NCBI GenBank assembly: GCA_951640165.1
Contig: OX621241.1
Coordinates: forward strand, 15,071,001 to 15,135,000
Source: Pseudoips prasinana
Lineage: Eukaryota; Arthropoda; Insecta; Lepidoptera; Nolidae
Direction: 5' to 3'
Length of the DNA stretch: 64,000 nt
Within the stretch, counting starts at the first letter, position 1; each line of letters starts with the position of its first letter. Both the position numbers and the translations under genes were made by a program. The notes under the pieces are model-generated. The model saw only the letters and a list, made by a program, of their open reading frames with translations, had not been told where the DNA came from and searched no databases. Below are positions 31,215 to 42,648 of the stretch, in pieces.

Positions 31215-31400
31215 TTTAGGGTTGTGGTCCCAAAGATTGTCAACGGAACCTTATTACTAAGCCTTTACTGTCCATCCGTCTGTATGTCTGTCTGTCAATT
31301 TATTAGATACAGCCGCTGGGCTGTATCTAATAAATTGTAATAGGGAAAGAACTGAAATTATCACAGTGTGTATTTCTATTGCCACTATAACAATAAAAAA
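31215..31400 (+). repeat. GTTCCGTA-family repeat fragment containing a palindrome
   Basis: AACGGAACCTTATTACTAAG, GTCCATCCGTCTGTATGTCTG and later CACAGTGTGTATTTCTATTG resemble 60050-60225 (AACAGAACCCTATTACTAAG, AGAGTGTGTATTTCTATTTC). Inside, 31296-31314 and 31319-31337 form a perfect 19-bp palindrome (CAATTTATTAGATACAGCC) with a 4-nt loop that the sister copy lacks. Confidence 0.6.
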
Positions 31401-31429
31401 TGTTAAAAATAAGAATAATCAATTACTTT

Positions 31430-31645
31430 AGTCTCTCAATGGTAGGTAACCCCTAGTGTGCTAGAACAACTCGGACTTAACCGGGTTTGGTTTCAAGTCA
31501 CCATGTCATTTCTCTATTTATCATCATATCAACTGAAACACATTTAAAGGAGGGCCTCGCCAAGGCCACAATTGCTGGTCTTGCCCTTCCCGTGACCCGT
31601 AGAAGATCTATATACATGTGACAATTTTCTTGCCATTTATAGTTT
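31430..31645. repeat. Two adjacent repeat fragments
   Basis: 31430-31500 (GGTAACCCCTAGTGTGCTAG) resembles 9035-9150. 31525-31645 on the minus strand is a diverged family F LINE tail (plus strand: GGAGGGCCTCGCCAAGGCC, GGTCTTGCCCTTCCCGTGAC, preceded by TCATCATATCA). Confidence 0.4.
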
Positions 31646-32474
31646 TGAGTGGGATTCTGTTGTACTAGGTCACGTAAAGACCTCAGTAGCTTTGAAAACC
31701 GTATTTTATCCTTTGCGGAGCCACTCCCAGCATGCTAGCCATAGCTTCGGACTGTATAAACAGAGGGAGAAGTGACAGGATTAGCAAGACATCAAAGGCC
31801 TGAAAACATAGGAAATCAAACATCTTTGAAGATTGTTTAAGCAATTTGTCCTGTTTGTCTAGTTTTGTTCTACCACGCTACTTAGGCATACGCAACGGTC
31901 AGCCTTGCTATAGTCGTGTAGGATTGGTGTAGGACGGCTTTTTTCCTACTAATTGACGGATTCCTTTGTTTCGTTTGTTCGATATATAGGTATACTGGTA
32001 TGAATGTCTTTGGTCTAGTAATAGTGCGAGTAATGCAATACTTCATTGAGATTTTTTTCCTACACACCGTTCAACACTGGAGATACTAGTTTATAGAGCC
32101 CTCGTACGTGTGAACTTCTCAATAACTGTTTTATCAGTTTTTACTAATAACTGGTGCGGTCTTCGCCATTCAGCGATAATGTTGAAGGCGTTTTGCATTA
32201 ACGATCATAGTGGTCAAGTGACAGTGAAAAAGGTCATAGTGTCAACCCTCGATTCTGCCAGCTAGTATCAAAACATTTATTGCTAGAGTCCACAGGAGTG
32301 TATGGATTTCTCTTAAAGTGTTGTATTGATCTTTTGCATCAATTTGATTTTTTTATTGTAGTTGGGCCATAATAGTTTTGCATAATTAAATTGTATTTAT
32401 TAAACTGTTTACAATTATAATGGAATGAAACAGCTTTTGTCGCTTTTTGGTTGTTATTTCTATATATTTAAAAC
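31646..32474. other. Spacer
   Basis: No gene or repeat recognised. Confidence 0.45.
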
Positions 32475-32532
32475 ATAATTATCCCTGAAATATGGAATGT
32501 TATATTACATTCCATATTTCAGGGATAATTAT
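32475..32532. repeat. Perfect 26-bp fold-back palindrome
   Basis: ATAATTATCCCTGAAATATG... (32475-32500) and its exact reverse complement (32507-32532) are separated by six bases (TATATT). Confidence 0.9.
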
Positions 32533-33302
32533 ATTAAATAGTATTTAATTAATTAGCATAATAACACCACTTTATTGTTCGTGAATGGCCGATAAACAAT
32601 GATATTAATGAAATAAACTTCATGAAATAAGGTAACTTTAAAGGGTAAAGAAAAAGCCTTTTATTTCTTGTCCTTTGGGAAGCTTGCAAAATCCCGCGTT
32701 TTTATTAATTGTCTACATCATAAAATACAGATTATTAGACTTTTGGGCAAGTACGAAATCATATTAACAGTCGGCGTCAGGGTGTTGTTCCTTCGGTTAC
32801 ATCGAAGTACGTAATATCGTAGCGCTAACCTCTCTCTCTCTCTCTTGGTTGGGGGGTTGACTTTTCTCTCCGATCACGTACCATTAGATGAAGAGATGCA
32901 TCAGTGTTTGAGAAAACACTTGTGCACTATAATATCCTCTAAGTAATTTGTCTCCAGACACTGACTGAAATTTGAACGTGTAAGATAAACAGTCTCAGTA
33001 TGTATTCCCTTATAAAGTACTGTAGTAGCAAGCCGGTAAACCTAAGTGTCTATTATGAGCAACGAATCATCCTCATTTTGACTTGGCTGTATTTCACATT
33101 ACCCAGATATGAGGGGCATCAGAATGTAGTCAGTGAGAAGTACTCACTAAGCTAGTTAGAGGTTACATTCCAATATTGCTGTCTCTTATAAAATACATCT
33201 CTGTATTAGCAAGCGGGTTACTAAAATTACTTTTTTAGATTATTCATGGACTTTTTTGGTAAGATATTTTGTTTTATTGCAGAAAAGGGGATTTATTCTA
33301 GA
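32533..33302. other. Spacer with (TC)n microsatellite
   Basis: A CT-dinucleotide run lies at about 32829-32846. Nothing else recognised. Confidence 0.5.
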
Positions 33303-33530
33303 CTAGCTGGTGCCCGCGACTTCGTCCGCGACAATTTTGAATGATTACCAATGTAACTACTTACTTCTAGCTTAATCTAAAAAATATAACTTTTAAAAGA
33401 AATAAGCAATATAAATTTAAGAAAACCGAACCTATAAATAACCTAGCTAAGAAATAAACTAAAGACTACTTTGCTACTGTTATTAAAAAAAAAAGATCCG
33501 ATATCATAAACCCAAAAACATCAAAGAATA

Positions 33531-33559
33531 CGAGGGGTGATCCAAAAGTAATGATAATC
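33531..33559 (+). repeat. mariner 2 terminal inverted repeat (3' end of gene side)
   Basis: Starts CGAGGGGTGATCCAAAAGTA; identical over 29 bp to the inverted copy at the other end. It follows TA at 33529-33530. Confidence 0.95.
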
Positions 33560-33595
33560 AATAATAAACACAATGAATAAAATAAAAAACTAAAT

Positions 33596-34678
33596 TTATT
33601 TCTCAACATAGTCTCCTAGCAAGTCTATACATTTAGTCCATCTCTTTTCTAAACCTAAAATTCCCTTAGAAAAAAAATCTTTATCTTGACTCTCAAAAAA
33701 GTCCTCAACCGCGGCCATCACGTCGCTATCATCGTCAAATTTCTTGCCTCGGAGGTGTTCCTTGAGTCGTGGAAAGAGATAGAAGTCACTGGGGGCTAGA
33801 TCTGGTGAATAGGGGGGGTGTTCCACCAGCTCAAAGCCCGCTTCCTGAATGGCAGCCATGGCAATTGCAGCTTTGTGAACCGGTGCGTTGTCTTGATGGA
33901 ACAGTACTCCAGCCCGCAGTTTGCCTCGCCTTTTCTCCTTAATAGCCTCCCGCAATCTTCTTATTTGTTCTGCATAATAGGAGCCTGTAATAGTGGCCCC
34001 CTTTTCCAAGTAGTCCACCATGATTATTCCTTCAGCATCCCAAAAAACAGACGCCATAACCTTCCCTGCTGAGCTTGACACTTTGAATTTCTTCGGCGTC
34101 GTTTCATCGGGTCGTTTCCATGTCATCGATTGTTGTTTTGTTTCAGGATCAAAATGGTGGATCCAGGTCTCGTCCATGGTCACAAAACGTGACAAAAAAT
34201 TATCCTTGTCTGCCTGGAACTTTTCGAGATTTGCTCTTGACATGTCGACTCGTTTCTTCTTTTGCTCGTCGTTTAACATTTTCGGTACCCAACGCGCGGA
34301 GACCTTTCTCATATGCAATTCGTTCGCAAGGATTCTTTGAATGCTGCCATATGAGAGCCCTGTGACCTCAGCTACATGCCTGATAGTCATTCTTCGATCT
34401 TCCAATACAACTTCTTCAACTTTTTTCACATTTTCTTCAGTGAGGGACGTCGATGGGCGTCCTTCGCGGTGTTCGTCTTCCGTCGATGTTCTTCCCAGCT
34501 TAAACTCCTTAGCCCAGCGTGCAACTGTGGAATATGGAGGAGAAGAGTCCCCTAATGTTTCCACCAAGTCGCTGTGTATGTCTTTGGTAGACATTTTTTT
34601 CAAGCAGAGGTATTTAATGACAGCTCTGATTTCGTTTTTTTCCATTTTGATGTTCACTCCTTGACAGTCTGTATTCAA
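33596..34678 (-). CDS. mariner transposase, complete DD34D
   Basis: A 360-codon uninterrupted frame. Transposase cuts and rejoins the element at TA sites, acting as a dimer on the terminal repeats. The N-terminal half is two helix-turn-helix units (MEKNEIRAVIKYLCLKK; then MTIRHVAEVTGLSYGSIQRI near 97-115) joined by EGRPSTSL. The linker motif WVPKML is at 130-135. The catalytic triad is D169 (VTMDETWIHHF), D263 (HQDNAPVHKA) and D298 (SPDLAPSDFY), with 34 residues between the last two. The C-terminus ends near GDYVEK. Met12 (34645) is an alternative start giving 349 residues, closer to the usual mariner length; about 150 bp of leader separates the ORF from the terminal repeat. No lesion is visible. 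Plus-strand frames here are shadows. Confidence 0.95.
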   Translation of the reverse strand: MNTDCQGVNIKMEKNEIRAVIKYLCLKKMSTKDIHSDLVETLGDSSPPYSTVARWAKEFKLGRTSTEDEHREGRPSTSLTEENVKKVEEVVLEDRRMTIRHVAEVTGLSYGSIQRILANELHMRKVSARWVPKMLNDEQKKKRVDMSRANLEKFQADKDNFLSRFVTMDETWIHHFDPETKQQSMTWKRPDETTPKKFKVSSSAGKVMASVFWDAEGIIMVDYLEKGATITGSYYAEQIRRLREAIKEKRRGKLRAGVLFHQDNAPVHKAAIAMAAIQEAGFELVEHPPYSPDLAPSDFYLFPRLKEHLRGKKFDDDSDVMAAVEDFFESQDKDFFSKGILGLEKRWTKCIDLLGDYVEK

Positions 34679-34796
34679 ATGAATGTAGCTCCCGGGAATC
34701 GTGGCCTATTTATATGATTTTTTTTTCCTGAACTAGTGGGTAACTGAACAAGTGACTGATATTTTTTTTGTATTTTTGTGTGCACTAGAAATAACT

Positions 34797-34825
34797 GATT
34801 ATCATTACTTTTGGATCACCCCTCG
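34797..34825 (-). repeat. mariner 2 terminal inverted repeat (5' end of gene side)
   Basis: Exact reverse complement of 33531-33559, followed by TA at 34826-34827. The transposase promoter is expected between here and 34678; I saw no convincing TATA box. Confidence 0.95.
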
Positions 34826-35339
34826 TACATATCAAATGTCCTTAAGTAAAATCAGTAAATCCAATAAAGTAATATAATAATCAACGATGCATTAATCACA
34901 AAGGTAACTACCATTAGCTTAGGTTGCGACCACGGCATTGAAAGGTCTAATATACATCACATTTTGTGAACGAAACCATAGCGCGATCTAAAGCGATGAT
35001 TACACCATCTACCAACAAAAATATAAACTTGTAAAGCGGTAAAATTAAGATGTGGGCATATATTTTGGGTGAGATTTAGGGGATTATCTTTTGATTCAGT
35101 TTTGGACTACCTTCTACTTCAAGCATTTATTTATTTTAACCGATATGCCAAATGAGTTCTGCGATCTGAAACGATATAAACACCATCTAGTTACAAAATT
35201 GTGAACTTGTAGATCAATAAAATTAAGATGATATTTTTTGGGTGCGATCATCTCGACACGAACAATTTATACTACGCAAACTCAAATTTTGGGTAAATTA
35301 CTTTTTTATCCCAATTTTATTAAATTGAAGTTTTCTTAA

Positions 35340-35511
<172 letters not shown>

Positions 35512-35724
35512 TATGTTATAAAAAATACCAAAAAAAAAGAAGTTACAAATCTTAACGCTAAATCTTTACTTAGACGACAACAAACACGACATTTTAAGCA
35601 ATAAGAAACGAATTTCTTAAGTTGGTGTAAATTTTTGGTGTTGACCTATTGAATCAGTTATGGATTACCTTTTTACAACAAATTATTCCCCTGATTGCTT
35701 TATTTTTAATTGAAATACTAATTT

Positions 35725-36560
35725 TCATACAAACATCCCCTATTTGTCACCCTTCGTGGTAGAATTCTCGGAAATCCGGAAACGTATACTTTTAATTTTT
35801 AACTGTAATGCTAAATACCAATTCTCATGCGTTTAACTTAAAACTTGTTGGCACTTTTTTCGTATAAATTACATCCCCAATTTCACGCCGTTGGGTGTGA
35901 ATTTTCAAAAATCCTGAAATATATATTATAATTTTTAACTGCAAGTCTATATACATGCCATTAACATCAAAATTAAGGACTTTCATAAAATATTTTATCC
36001 CTTATTTTACTCCCTTACGTCATAAAAGGTAACTACTGTCAAAATTCAAGTCCCTAACTCCAGCCGTTTAGACTGTGCGTTGATATGGCAGTCAGGCAGT
36101 ATAAAAAAAATATCCCCTATTTTCCGCCCTTGGGGGTGTAATTTCCAAAAATCCTGAAATAAATGCTATATATATTGAACATAAAGGCCAAATACTCATT
36201 TTCATGCGTTTAACTTCAAAAATATCGCATTTTTCATACAAACTTACATCCCCTATTTTATGACCTTCGGGGAGGAATTTTTAAAAATCCTGAAATATAT
36301 ATTTTTTATTTTTAACTAAAAAGCCAAATGCAAATTTTCATGCGTTTAACTTAAAAATGGAAACTTTTTTCGTACAAACTTACATCCCCTATTTTTCGCC
36401 CTTGGGGGTGTACTTTCCAAAAATTCTGAAACACATATTTTTTATTTTTAACTGCAAGGCCAAATACCAACTTTCATGCCACTAACTTCAAAAATGGCAA
36501 AGTTTCATACTAACTTGGCACCCCCGTTTTACCCCCTTAGGGGTTGAATTTCGAAAAATC
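35725..36560. repeat. Degenerate tandem array, about seven units of 120-140 bp
   Basis: Unit starts near 35729, 35868, 35995, 36113, 36250, 36384 and 36521, each with a CATCCCCTATTTTACGCCC-like motif. Most continue with CAAAAATCCTGAAATATAT, TTTTTAACTGCAAGGCCAAA and TTTCATGCGTTTAACTT. The last unit leads into GGGCTGGGCGTTGATGAGTC and a (CAGT)n run near the Helitron 5' end. Confidence 0.8.
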
Positions 36561-36697
36561 CTTCCTTATTCCTTGTCTACATTATAAAGAAAACATCTGT
36601 GCAAAATTTCAGCTTTCTAGGGCCAAGAGTTTGGGCTGGGCGTTGATGAGTCAGTCAGTCAGTCAGGACTTGTCTTTTTATTTATATAATATAAAGA

Positions 36698-37149
36698 TTG
36701 GCCGTAGTTTTTCTCATTGTTTCCTTAAATGGGGGAGCTATTTCATCTCCGTCGCATACATCACTCTAGTTTTTCTGGAAGGTGTTGTATAAGACGAATT
36801 ACGAATTTATTCTTGTAGCAGGTGGAACATGAACTTGTTTTCTTGAATAAATATTGTAGTAGGTAAACAATATGAAATCGTTTGTACCTGTGCCTCATCA
36901 ATCTGTATTTCGTGTATCTTGTTTCCCGAAAAATTCCGTTAAGTTTTCTAGGTAACACAAAAAGATGAAAATTGTTTTATTTTATTGTAATAACATGAAT
37001 AGATGAGAGATTTTCAAATTACAACTTTATTCATTTATTAAGTCTTCGTATATTATTGTGGTATTTGTGAAAATCTGTCTCTTTAAAATTAAAAAAAAAC
37101 TATTCTAGCTTATAAAGATTATAAACTCTACTCACAAATTTTATACGAT
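36698..37149. other. Spacer
   Basis: AT-rich; no feature recognised. Confidence 0.5.
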
Positions 37150-37495
37150 GTTTATTTTTTATATAATAGGATGGCAAACGAGCAAGTGGGTCATCTGATG
37201 TTAAGTTTTCCTGCAGCACATGGATACTCGCAACACCAGAGGAGCCGCAATTCCGTTGCCGGCCTTAAGAAAGGAATAGGCTAGCTTCTTGAAGGTTCCC
37301 ATGTCATACCAGATCGGAAATACCTCCACAGTTAATTGATTCCATATAGTGATCGTGCGCGGCAAAAAGTTTATTGTGAAACGCACGGTGGTAGATGACC
37401 ATTCATCCAGGTGATAAGTTAGCCGCCACATTCCGCCCTCTCACCAAAAGTGGAAACTTCACCACTTTTGGTGAGAGGGCGGAATGTGGCGGCAT
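37150..37495 (-). pseudogene. LINE 3' end (family G) with palindromic 5' end
   Basis: The minus-strand frame from about 37453 to 37201 ends a LINE ORF2: WSSTTVRFTINFLPRTITIW and then YDMGTFKKLAYSFLK, resembling RTxRFxNSFLPxTxRxWN...FK of many LINE C-termini. The 3' UTR includes GCCGGCAACGGAATTGCGGC and ends at an AT-rich tail near 37150. At its 5' end lies a perfect 32-bp palindrome (37422-37493), the inner arm being LINE sequence. The rest of the element is missing. Confidence 0.7.
37422..37493. repeat. Perfect 32-bp fold-back palindrome at a LINE 5' end
   Basis: GCCGCCACATTCCGCCCTCT... (37422-37453) and its exact reverse complement (37462-37493) flank an 8-nt loop (AAACTTCA). The left arm continues the LINE frame; the right arm duplicates it in inverse orientation. 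Confidence 0.95.
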
Positions 37496-38299
37496 ATAAA
37501 AGTTCGAACGATTCCACGTAATAAAAAAACATCACAGGCATTTGTACGAACTCGATTCAAGTTACTCATCATTGAGATTGCCTCTACATATTGTATTAAA
37601 AGAATACTTGAATTGAACCGCTGACTTCAAAATAATTATGATTTAAATGTAAACGGTTTATCTACGTTAAGTTTTTAGTGTTTAAACATATATCAAGAAA
37701 AATCATGACTGAAGGATTTTACAAGAGATTTGTAGTGATATACATTAAATTAGCACGTGTAAATTCTCAAAATTAAAAAGATTTTTAATTAGCTAATCTC
37801 ACGAAGGATAGCTACTGGATTATTCATATTTTAGAGTATTTGCTATTCGTCTAGTAATTTGCAAGAGATTTGTACAGATAGAATTAAACATAAGAAAAAT
37901 ATATACAAAATGAAAAGATCATTTAATTTAGGTTTCACTTGTAAGATTGCACTAGATTCACGAACGACAAAGTAGCTACTAGAATATTCACATAAGAGTT
38001 CTCTGCTTTAAACTACGTCACTAATGAAAACTTTATTTTCGTTCTATAAGCCAAGTGGAAAGAAAATATACATTATAAAATTCACCAGGTTATAATTTCT
38101 TTTCTTTATTTTATTTTGCGTGTGTTGTTCATTATTTATATGTATTCATCCAAGCTTAAACCAAAATTGGTTCAAAGGGAATCTTAGTGAGGAGATCACG
38201 CTCCATTTTGCACTGATGCATATTTTTTTTACATTACGCGTACTTTTAGACTAGGAGGCTTTCACTGCTTAACCGGACTATGCATGTATCATTTATTTT
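37496..38299. other. Spacer
   Basis: No gene or known repeat recognised. Confidence 0.5.
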
Positions 38300-38605
38300 A
38301 TTTTTTTATCATAGGACGACAAACGAGCAAACGGGTCCCTTGATGGTATGTGATCACCTCCGCCCATGTACACTCGCAACACCAGAAGAGTCACGGGTGC
38401 GTTGCCGACCTTTAAAAGAGCCAACAATCGAGAGTTGCTGACCCTTCCCCCACCCAGATTAGCTCTGGTGACCTTACTCACATGCAGAAACACACGTTAA
38501 AGTTATTAATGTTATTATGAAGGAATGTCTTCTGTAAAGTGGAGGTACTTCCCCAGTCGGGCTGCTCTTTGAGCGAATGAACGCTGTGTCCTACCTATCT
38601 AAAAT
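38300..38605 (-). repeat. LINE 3' end, family G (copy 2)
   Basis: On the plus strand GACAAACGAGCAAACGGGTC, GTACACTCGCAACACCAGAA, GTGCGTTGCCGACCTTT and CCCCAGTCGGGCTGCTCTTT match 60918-61215 in the same order. The AT-rich tail at the left shows minus orientation. Frames here are not genes. Confidence 0.7.
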
Positions 38606-39011
38606 CAAACCTATTTCAAATAAAACCTATTTTATACCAATATCCTCTCACCCTCTACCCTCATTCTTCTGTACTCACACTCAGTATGAAGAGACACGGA
38701 TCACTTTAGTGTACACACAATTTCAAGTAATAATATAACGAAAGTGAATTCAACAGAGTTTATCACCGAGTTGTATCGTTAGTCGTATGAAGGCAGGCGA
38801 CAGTTTAATTAGTTTCCGACCCGCTACTGACATCTAACTCCGCTATCGATTTTGCGATATTGCTGGTTTACGATAACTATTAATTTGTTATGCTAATTTT
38901 AGAGATGTCTGGAGTTTTGTAATGCTAATATTGTATTAGTGACAATTATTTTGTGTTTAGAATATTATTCTTAAGTATTAATGTTCAAATATACACCAAG
39001 CCTATATAGAC
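38606..39011. other. Spacer
   Basis: No feature recognised. Confidence 0.5.
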
Positions 39012-39220
39012 TGCACGTGTGGCGAAGCGGCTAAGACAGTCGCCTCGCCGCTTCGTGTCGCGGGTTCGAGTCCCGCACCGGACAACTAGGTATTTGTGTG
39101 ACTCATAAATAGTTGTTGTGAGTCTGGATGTAATTTGTGTCCGTCTATTATGTTTGTAAGTACCCCGCGACACACGGATTACAGTCCCTAGAGCTGGCGT
39201 TGTCTTTACAAAAAAAAAGA
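39012..39220 (+). repeat. tRNA-derived SINE, type C (copy 2)
   Basis: TGCACGTGTGGCGAAGCGGC and CGCGGGTTCGAGTCCCGC form the A- and B-box head. The body holds GTGACTCATAAATAGTTGTT, GAGTCTGGATGTAATTTGTG and AAGTACCCCGCGACACACGG, ending in A9. An 11-bp hairpin (AGCCATAGCTT / AAGCTATGGCT, 39224-39251) follows directly. Confidence 0.85.
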
Positions 39221-39499
39221 ATAAGCCATAGCTTCTAGTCAAGCTATGGCTAAAAGAGCATTAACAACTTTTTAAACCACTTTTTTAATACAATAATATC
39301 GAAAAAATCGGGAAATCAGTTTTTTCAAACTACATACCTACGTCTCAAGGATTTCTTTCTACGGTTGTGTGACAAAGACTGCACACTTTAACGCGTTTGA
39401 AATGTATTGTTGGCGGAGAATGAATGGAATTAACTGAAGGGAAGAAAAATAAAAATCTTTCTTCTTGATTAGACCGTTGAACTTTAGAATCAATAGTAT

Positions 39500-39665
39500 C
39501 GATTTCAAAGCCAAAGCCCGCACGACTGACTTATCAAAATATGCGCGTGTTAGAAATTAATTATAAATTATATGGTACTTAAAACGGTGACGCAATAAAT
39601 GTTGAGGTAACCTGCATGCCTGAGATTACTCCGAAATAAATTCTTGATGAGATACCAAGTCCGCA
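39500..39665 (+). repeat. SINE type D (copy 2, 5'-truncated)
   Basis: CGACTGACTTATCAAAATAT, ATGCGCGTGTTAGAAATTAA, ACTTAAAACGGTGACGCAAT and ACCTGCATGCCTGAGATTAC correspond to the body of the copy at 825-1035. Confidence 0.6.
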
Positions 39666-39709
39666 TGCACTACGAATACACTAACAATACTGCTAACATA
39701 TAAATTGTA

Positions 39710-39739
39710 AATATATATATATATATATATATAATATAT
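39710..39739. repeat. (TA)n microsatellite
   Basis: Alternating AT for about 24 bases, then ATAATATAT. Confidence 0.9.
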
Positions 39740-42648
39740 TTTGCACTTTATAAATACATAAAATGGATCAATGTTAGAAAAGGTACCTTGACCATGACGT
39801 AGTTTTCTTGGAGACGATTTCTGCTGGTTTTACAAATTGATTGTTACTGACGAGCTTTTTATACCTCTAGTAAAACACGGGATGCTTGGTGGAAGAGATT
39901 GACTCGCCTTTTGCCGATATCTCTATTTTGTACAGTATACAGGCAATCAAGCACACAGGAAAATAAATTATCTCATTCCAAAAACTTGTAACAATCGGCT
40001 AAAATTGTCGGTTGACTATTATTTTAAGTTGAGGTTTTATTAATAGTTAAATTTAAAAATGCAATGGCATCGATATTAGACTGAAGTATTACTCAACTTA
40101 TTATAACTCACCTCGGTATTTGTACGCAGAACCAGATGTCGTCCTTGCATCTAATAAAACCTGAAAAAATCACAAATACAAAAGACAAGCACAAAGTACT
40201 TTAGTTTAACAAAAACAGCCAAATTTTCTGAGAAAATTAATGCGAATAAAGGCTTTATTATACGAACGGAGGGCCTTGTTAAGAAAGAAATCATTAAAAC
40301 TTTAAGAAATATTAAAATACTAGGGCACGTCCTGATTCTATCTATACGGATCGTCTAAGCCTTTGTCCAATTTTCTTTCACTTTTCACTTGACTTAGATC
40401 CTTATAGCCGGTCGGTCATGTCGGCAGACGGCGTGTCATGCTCCTTTTTCGAACCAATTACTTTAGCGTGCCAATGACCGAGAGACCAATTTATTAGGCC
40501 TAATAATTTGCAATTGCCGCTGCGGGTGTGATAGTGTTCTGTCAGTCAATAGTTTTATTACACCAAAACCTGTTATTAAGAAATAATGTTTTAAGGGTTT
40601 CAAGTATATTATTAATCTCGTTGTTCTAGTTTTTACGTCTTTAACCGCAGATAACCGCAGTCCTATATTTCAATACTGAGTTAGAGCAAAAACAGTTATT
40701 AAAATTTCTGTATTAAGATTCCCATAGTTACTAAGAAGAGAGCGGTGGTACACACTAATAGTCTAAGATCCAGCTGCAAGATTGCTACATGAATTGATTA
40801 TGTAATCTAAATCTAATGTTTATGTCCAATTATATCTGTAGGAATATGTTTTAGCCAAGGTGCCGATTAAAATGTAGTGGGTAGTGTTTATTATTAATAT
40901 ATGATTAATTGACTTTATCCAAAAATGTATATTCACGTAGTTTTAAAATAAACTCTAATCCACTGCGCCGTAACATATTCGCAGCCAGGTATAAACAAGT
41001 AACACTTCATTACATTTATACGTTCACGATGTTTATTCACAATTTATATATTTAATTCAATGCTATCTGTTTTTATAAAAAAATACCTCTGCTTATGGAA
41101 AAGTAGCCGCAAGTAGGGGTTTCTAGCTGTTAAAGATAGATTAACGTGAAAGAGAGCTAGCGCGCTTAATCGCTTGTACGTGATTTCAAAGCAATTGCGC
41201 ATGCGTCAATAGCAGATATGGTACATAAAAAGAACTGCTGATTTTCTGAATACCTACATTATTTATTTATAAAACATCTATTATTTTATCAAAGATATAT
41301 AATGCATGATATAACTGTCTTTACATAAATAACTTAGGTTTCTACAATTGTTCGTGTAAAATTTTTGATAATTACTCACTTTTTGGAATTCTAGAGAGCA
41401 TGGACAAATCGATTTCTTATTTCAAAATTAATGTTTGGCAGTATTTCTTTAATTTTAAATGCAACTAATCAAAACATTATTAATTTTTTTTTTCTGAGGA
41501 TCGTAAAGTCGTTGATGCTATTGTTTGACCTTTTGGTTGAGAACATCTTGTTTTTTTTGCTATATGCTATTCATGTAGCAATCTTGCAGCCGGATCTCGT
41601 ACTATACCGCCTCTAGGAGCACGTAAGCCATCGGTCCTATACCTGTACTTGCACAGGTCGTATCCATAGTGTTAAAAGATCTAACAGCTAGTAACAAAAT
41701 CCATATATTTACATAATCCATAATTATGTTGAAAATCAGTTTGGACTGTGGACGCAATTCACCCAAAATCCCGGAAATGTCCCTGTAAAATTGAATATTC
41801 CACAATTATTTTGTACGAAGCTAATCACATAAGTATACAAATGTATTTTAAATATGTGTTATCCCCTAATGAAACGTTCATTAAGCTGTTTCGCATTTTA
41901 AATACATTATACGAGACAAATCCTAAATTTATTTCATATTCATCATGTATTCATTGTGATTTAAGTATTTTTATTAATACCGACATATGTGTACCTTAAT
42001 GGGTATATGTTGGTATTGATACACTAGCTTTAAAATTGCTTTTACATTAACAAATTGCAACATCTCATATCAGATCAATACTGATTTAGTTTGTAATTGA
42101 AATGACGCTCCCCAGAGAGCTCTGGCCTCAATATCAACAGAAGATATTCCCCAACACACGAACGAATAACGTATGATACAAGACATTTGGATTGTGTTGT
42201 TATTGATCTCGCTCGTAATCCAATCCAGTCCAGAGTTAAAGTCCCAGGTTTTTTTATGGGACTAGTGCCACCGTCTTAGCCACCACTGCAACTACTGTTA
42301 GGATCAACTGAAGCTCACATTCAAATGGCTCTGAGTAGTCAGGCTTCGATCTACTTAATATAAAAGCTTTTCAACTGACTGTTAGTTTTAAAAATTGACA
42401 TAATCAATAATCAGTGAGTTCATTTATAAAGCAAAACAAATACTAAATTCAACTTCAATTTCAACCAATCAAAATTATGATGAAGGTAGGCCGAGTTAGA
42501 CCTTTGTTAATAAAATGTCTTGTTTAAAGCACTGTTGAGTACAATACCTATGAATATGATCACTGATGCGTAGTGTAAATCTACTCACCACCGATATACC
42601 CGTACTCGGAATGAGACAAGATTATAGTACTGAAAACCTACCTCATTC
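39740..42648. other. Long spacer, few features
   Basis: About 2.9 kb without a convincing gene. An imperfect hairpin lies at 41976-42017 (AATACCGACATAT / ATATGTTGGTATT), and a 16-bp palindrome TTATTAGGCCTAATAA at about 40490. The frame at 41748-41999 has no family features. Confidence 0.45.

Larger units (their letters stand above)
33531..34825 (-). mobile_element. mariner element 2, structurally intact
   Basis: A 1,295-bp element with perfect 29-bp terminal inverted repeats: CGAGGGGTGATCCAAAAGTA and nine more bases at 33531-33559, and its exact reverse complement at 34797-34825. TA lies on both sides (33529-33530 and 34826-34827). Inside is one uninterrupted transposase gene. Size, ends, target duplication and gene are all as expected for a functional mariner, so it inserted recently. 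It lies within the family 2 Helitron. Confidence 0.95.

Noticed and set aside
33818..34664. Four plus-strand frames of 81-107 codons
   Set aside because: Antisense shadows of the intact mariner transposase.
38293..38493. 66-codon minus-strand frame
   Set aside because: Lies in the 3' untranslated end of a family G LINE copy.
39710..39739. (TA)n run as a functional element
   Set aside because: A simple microsatellite with no associated feature.
41748..41999. 83-codon plus-strand frame
   Set aside because: Low-complexity tail rich in Ile, Phe and Tyr as expected from AT-rich DNA; no family features.
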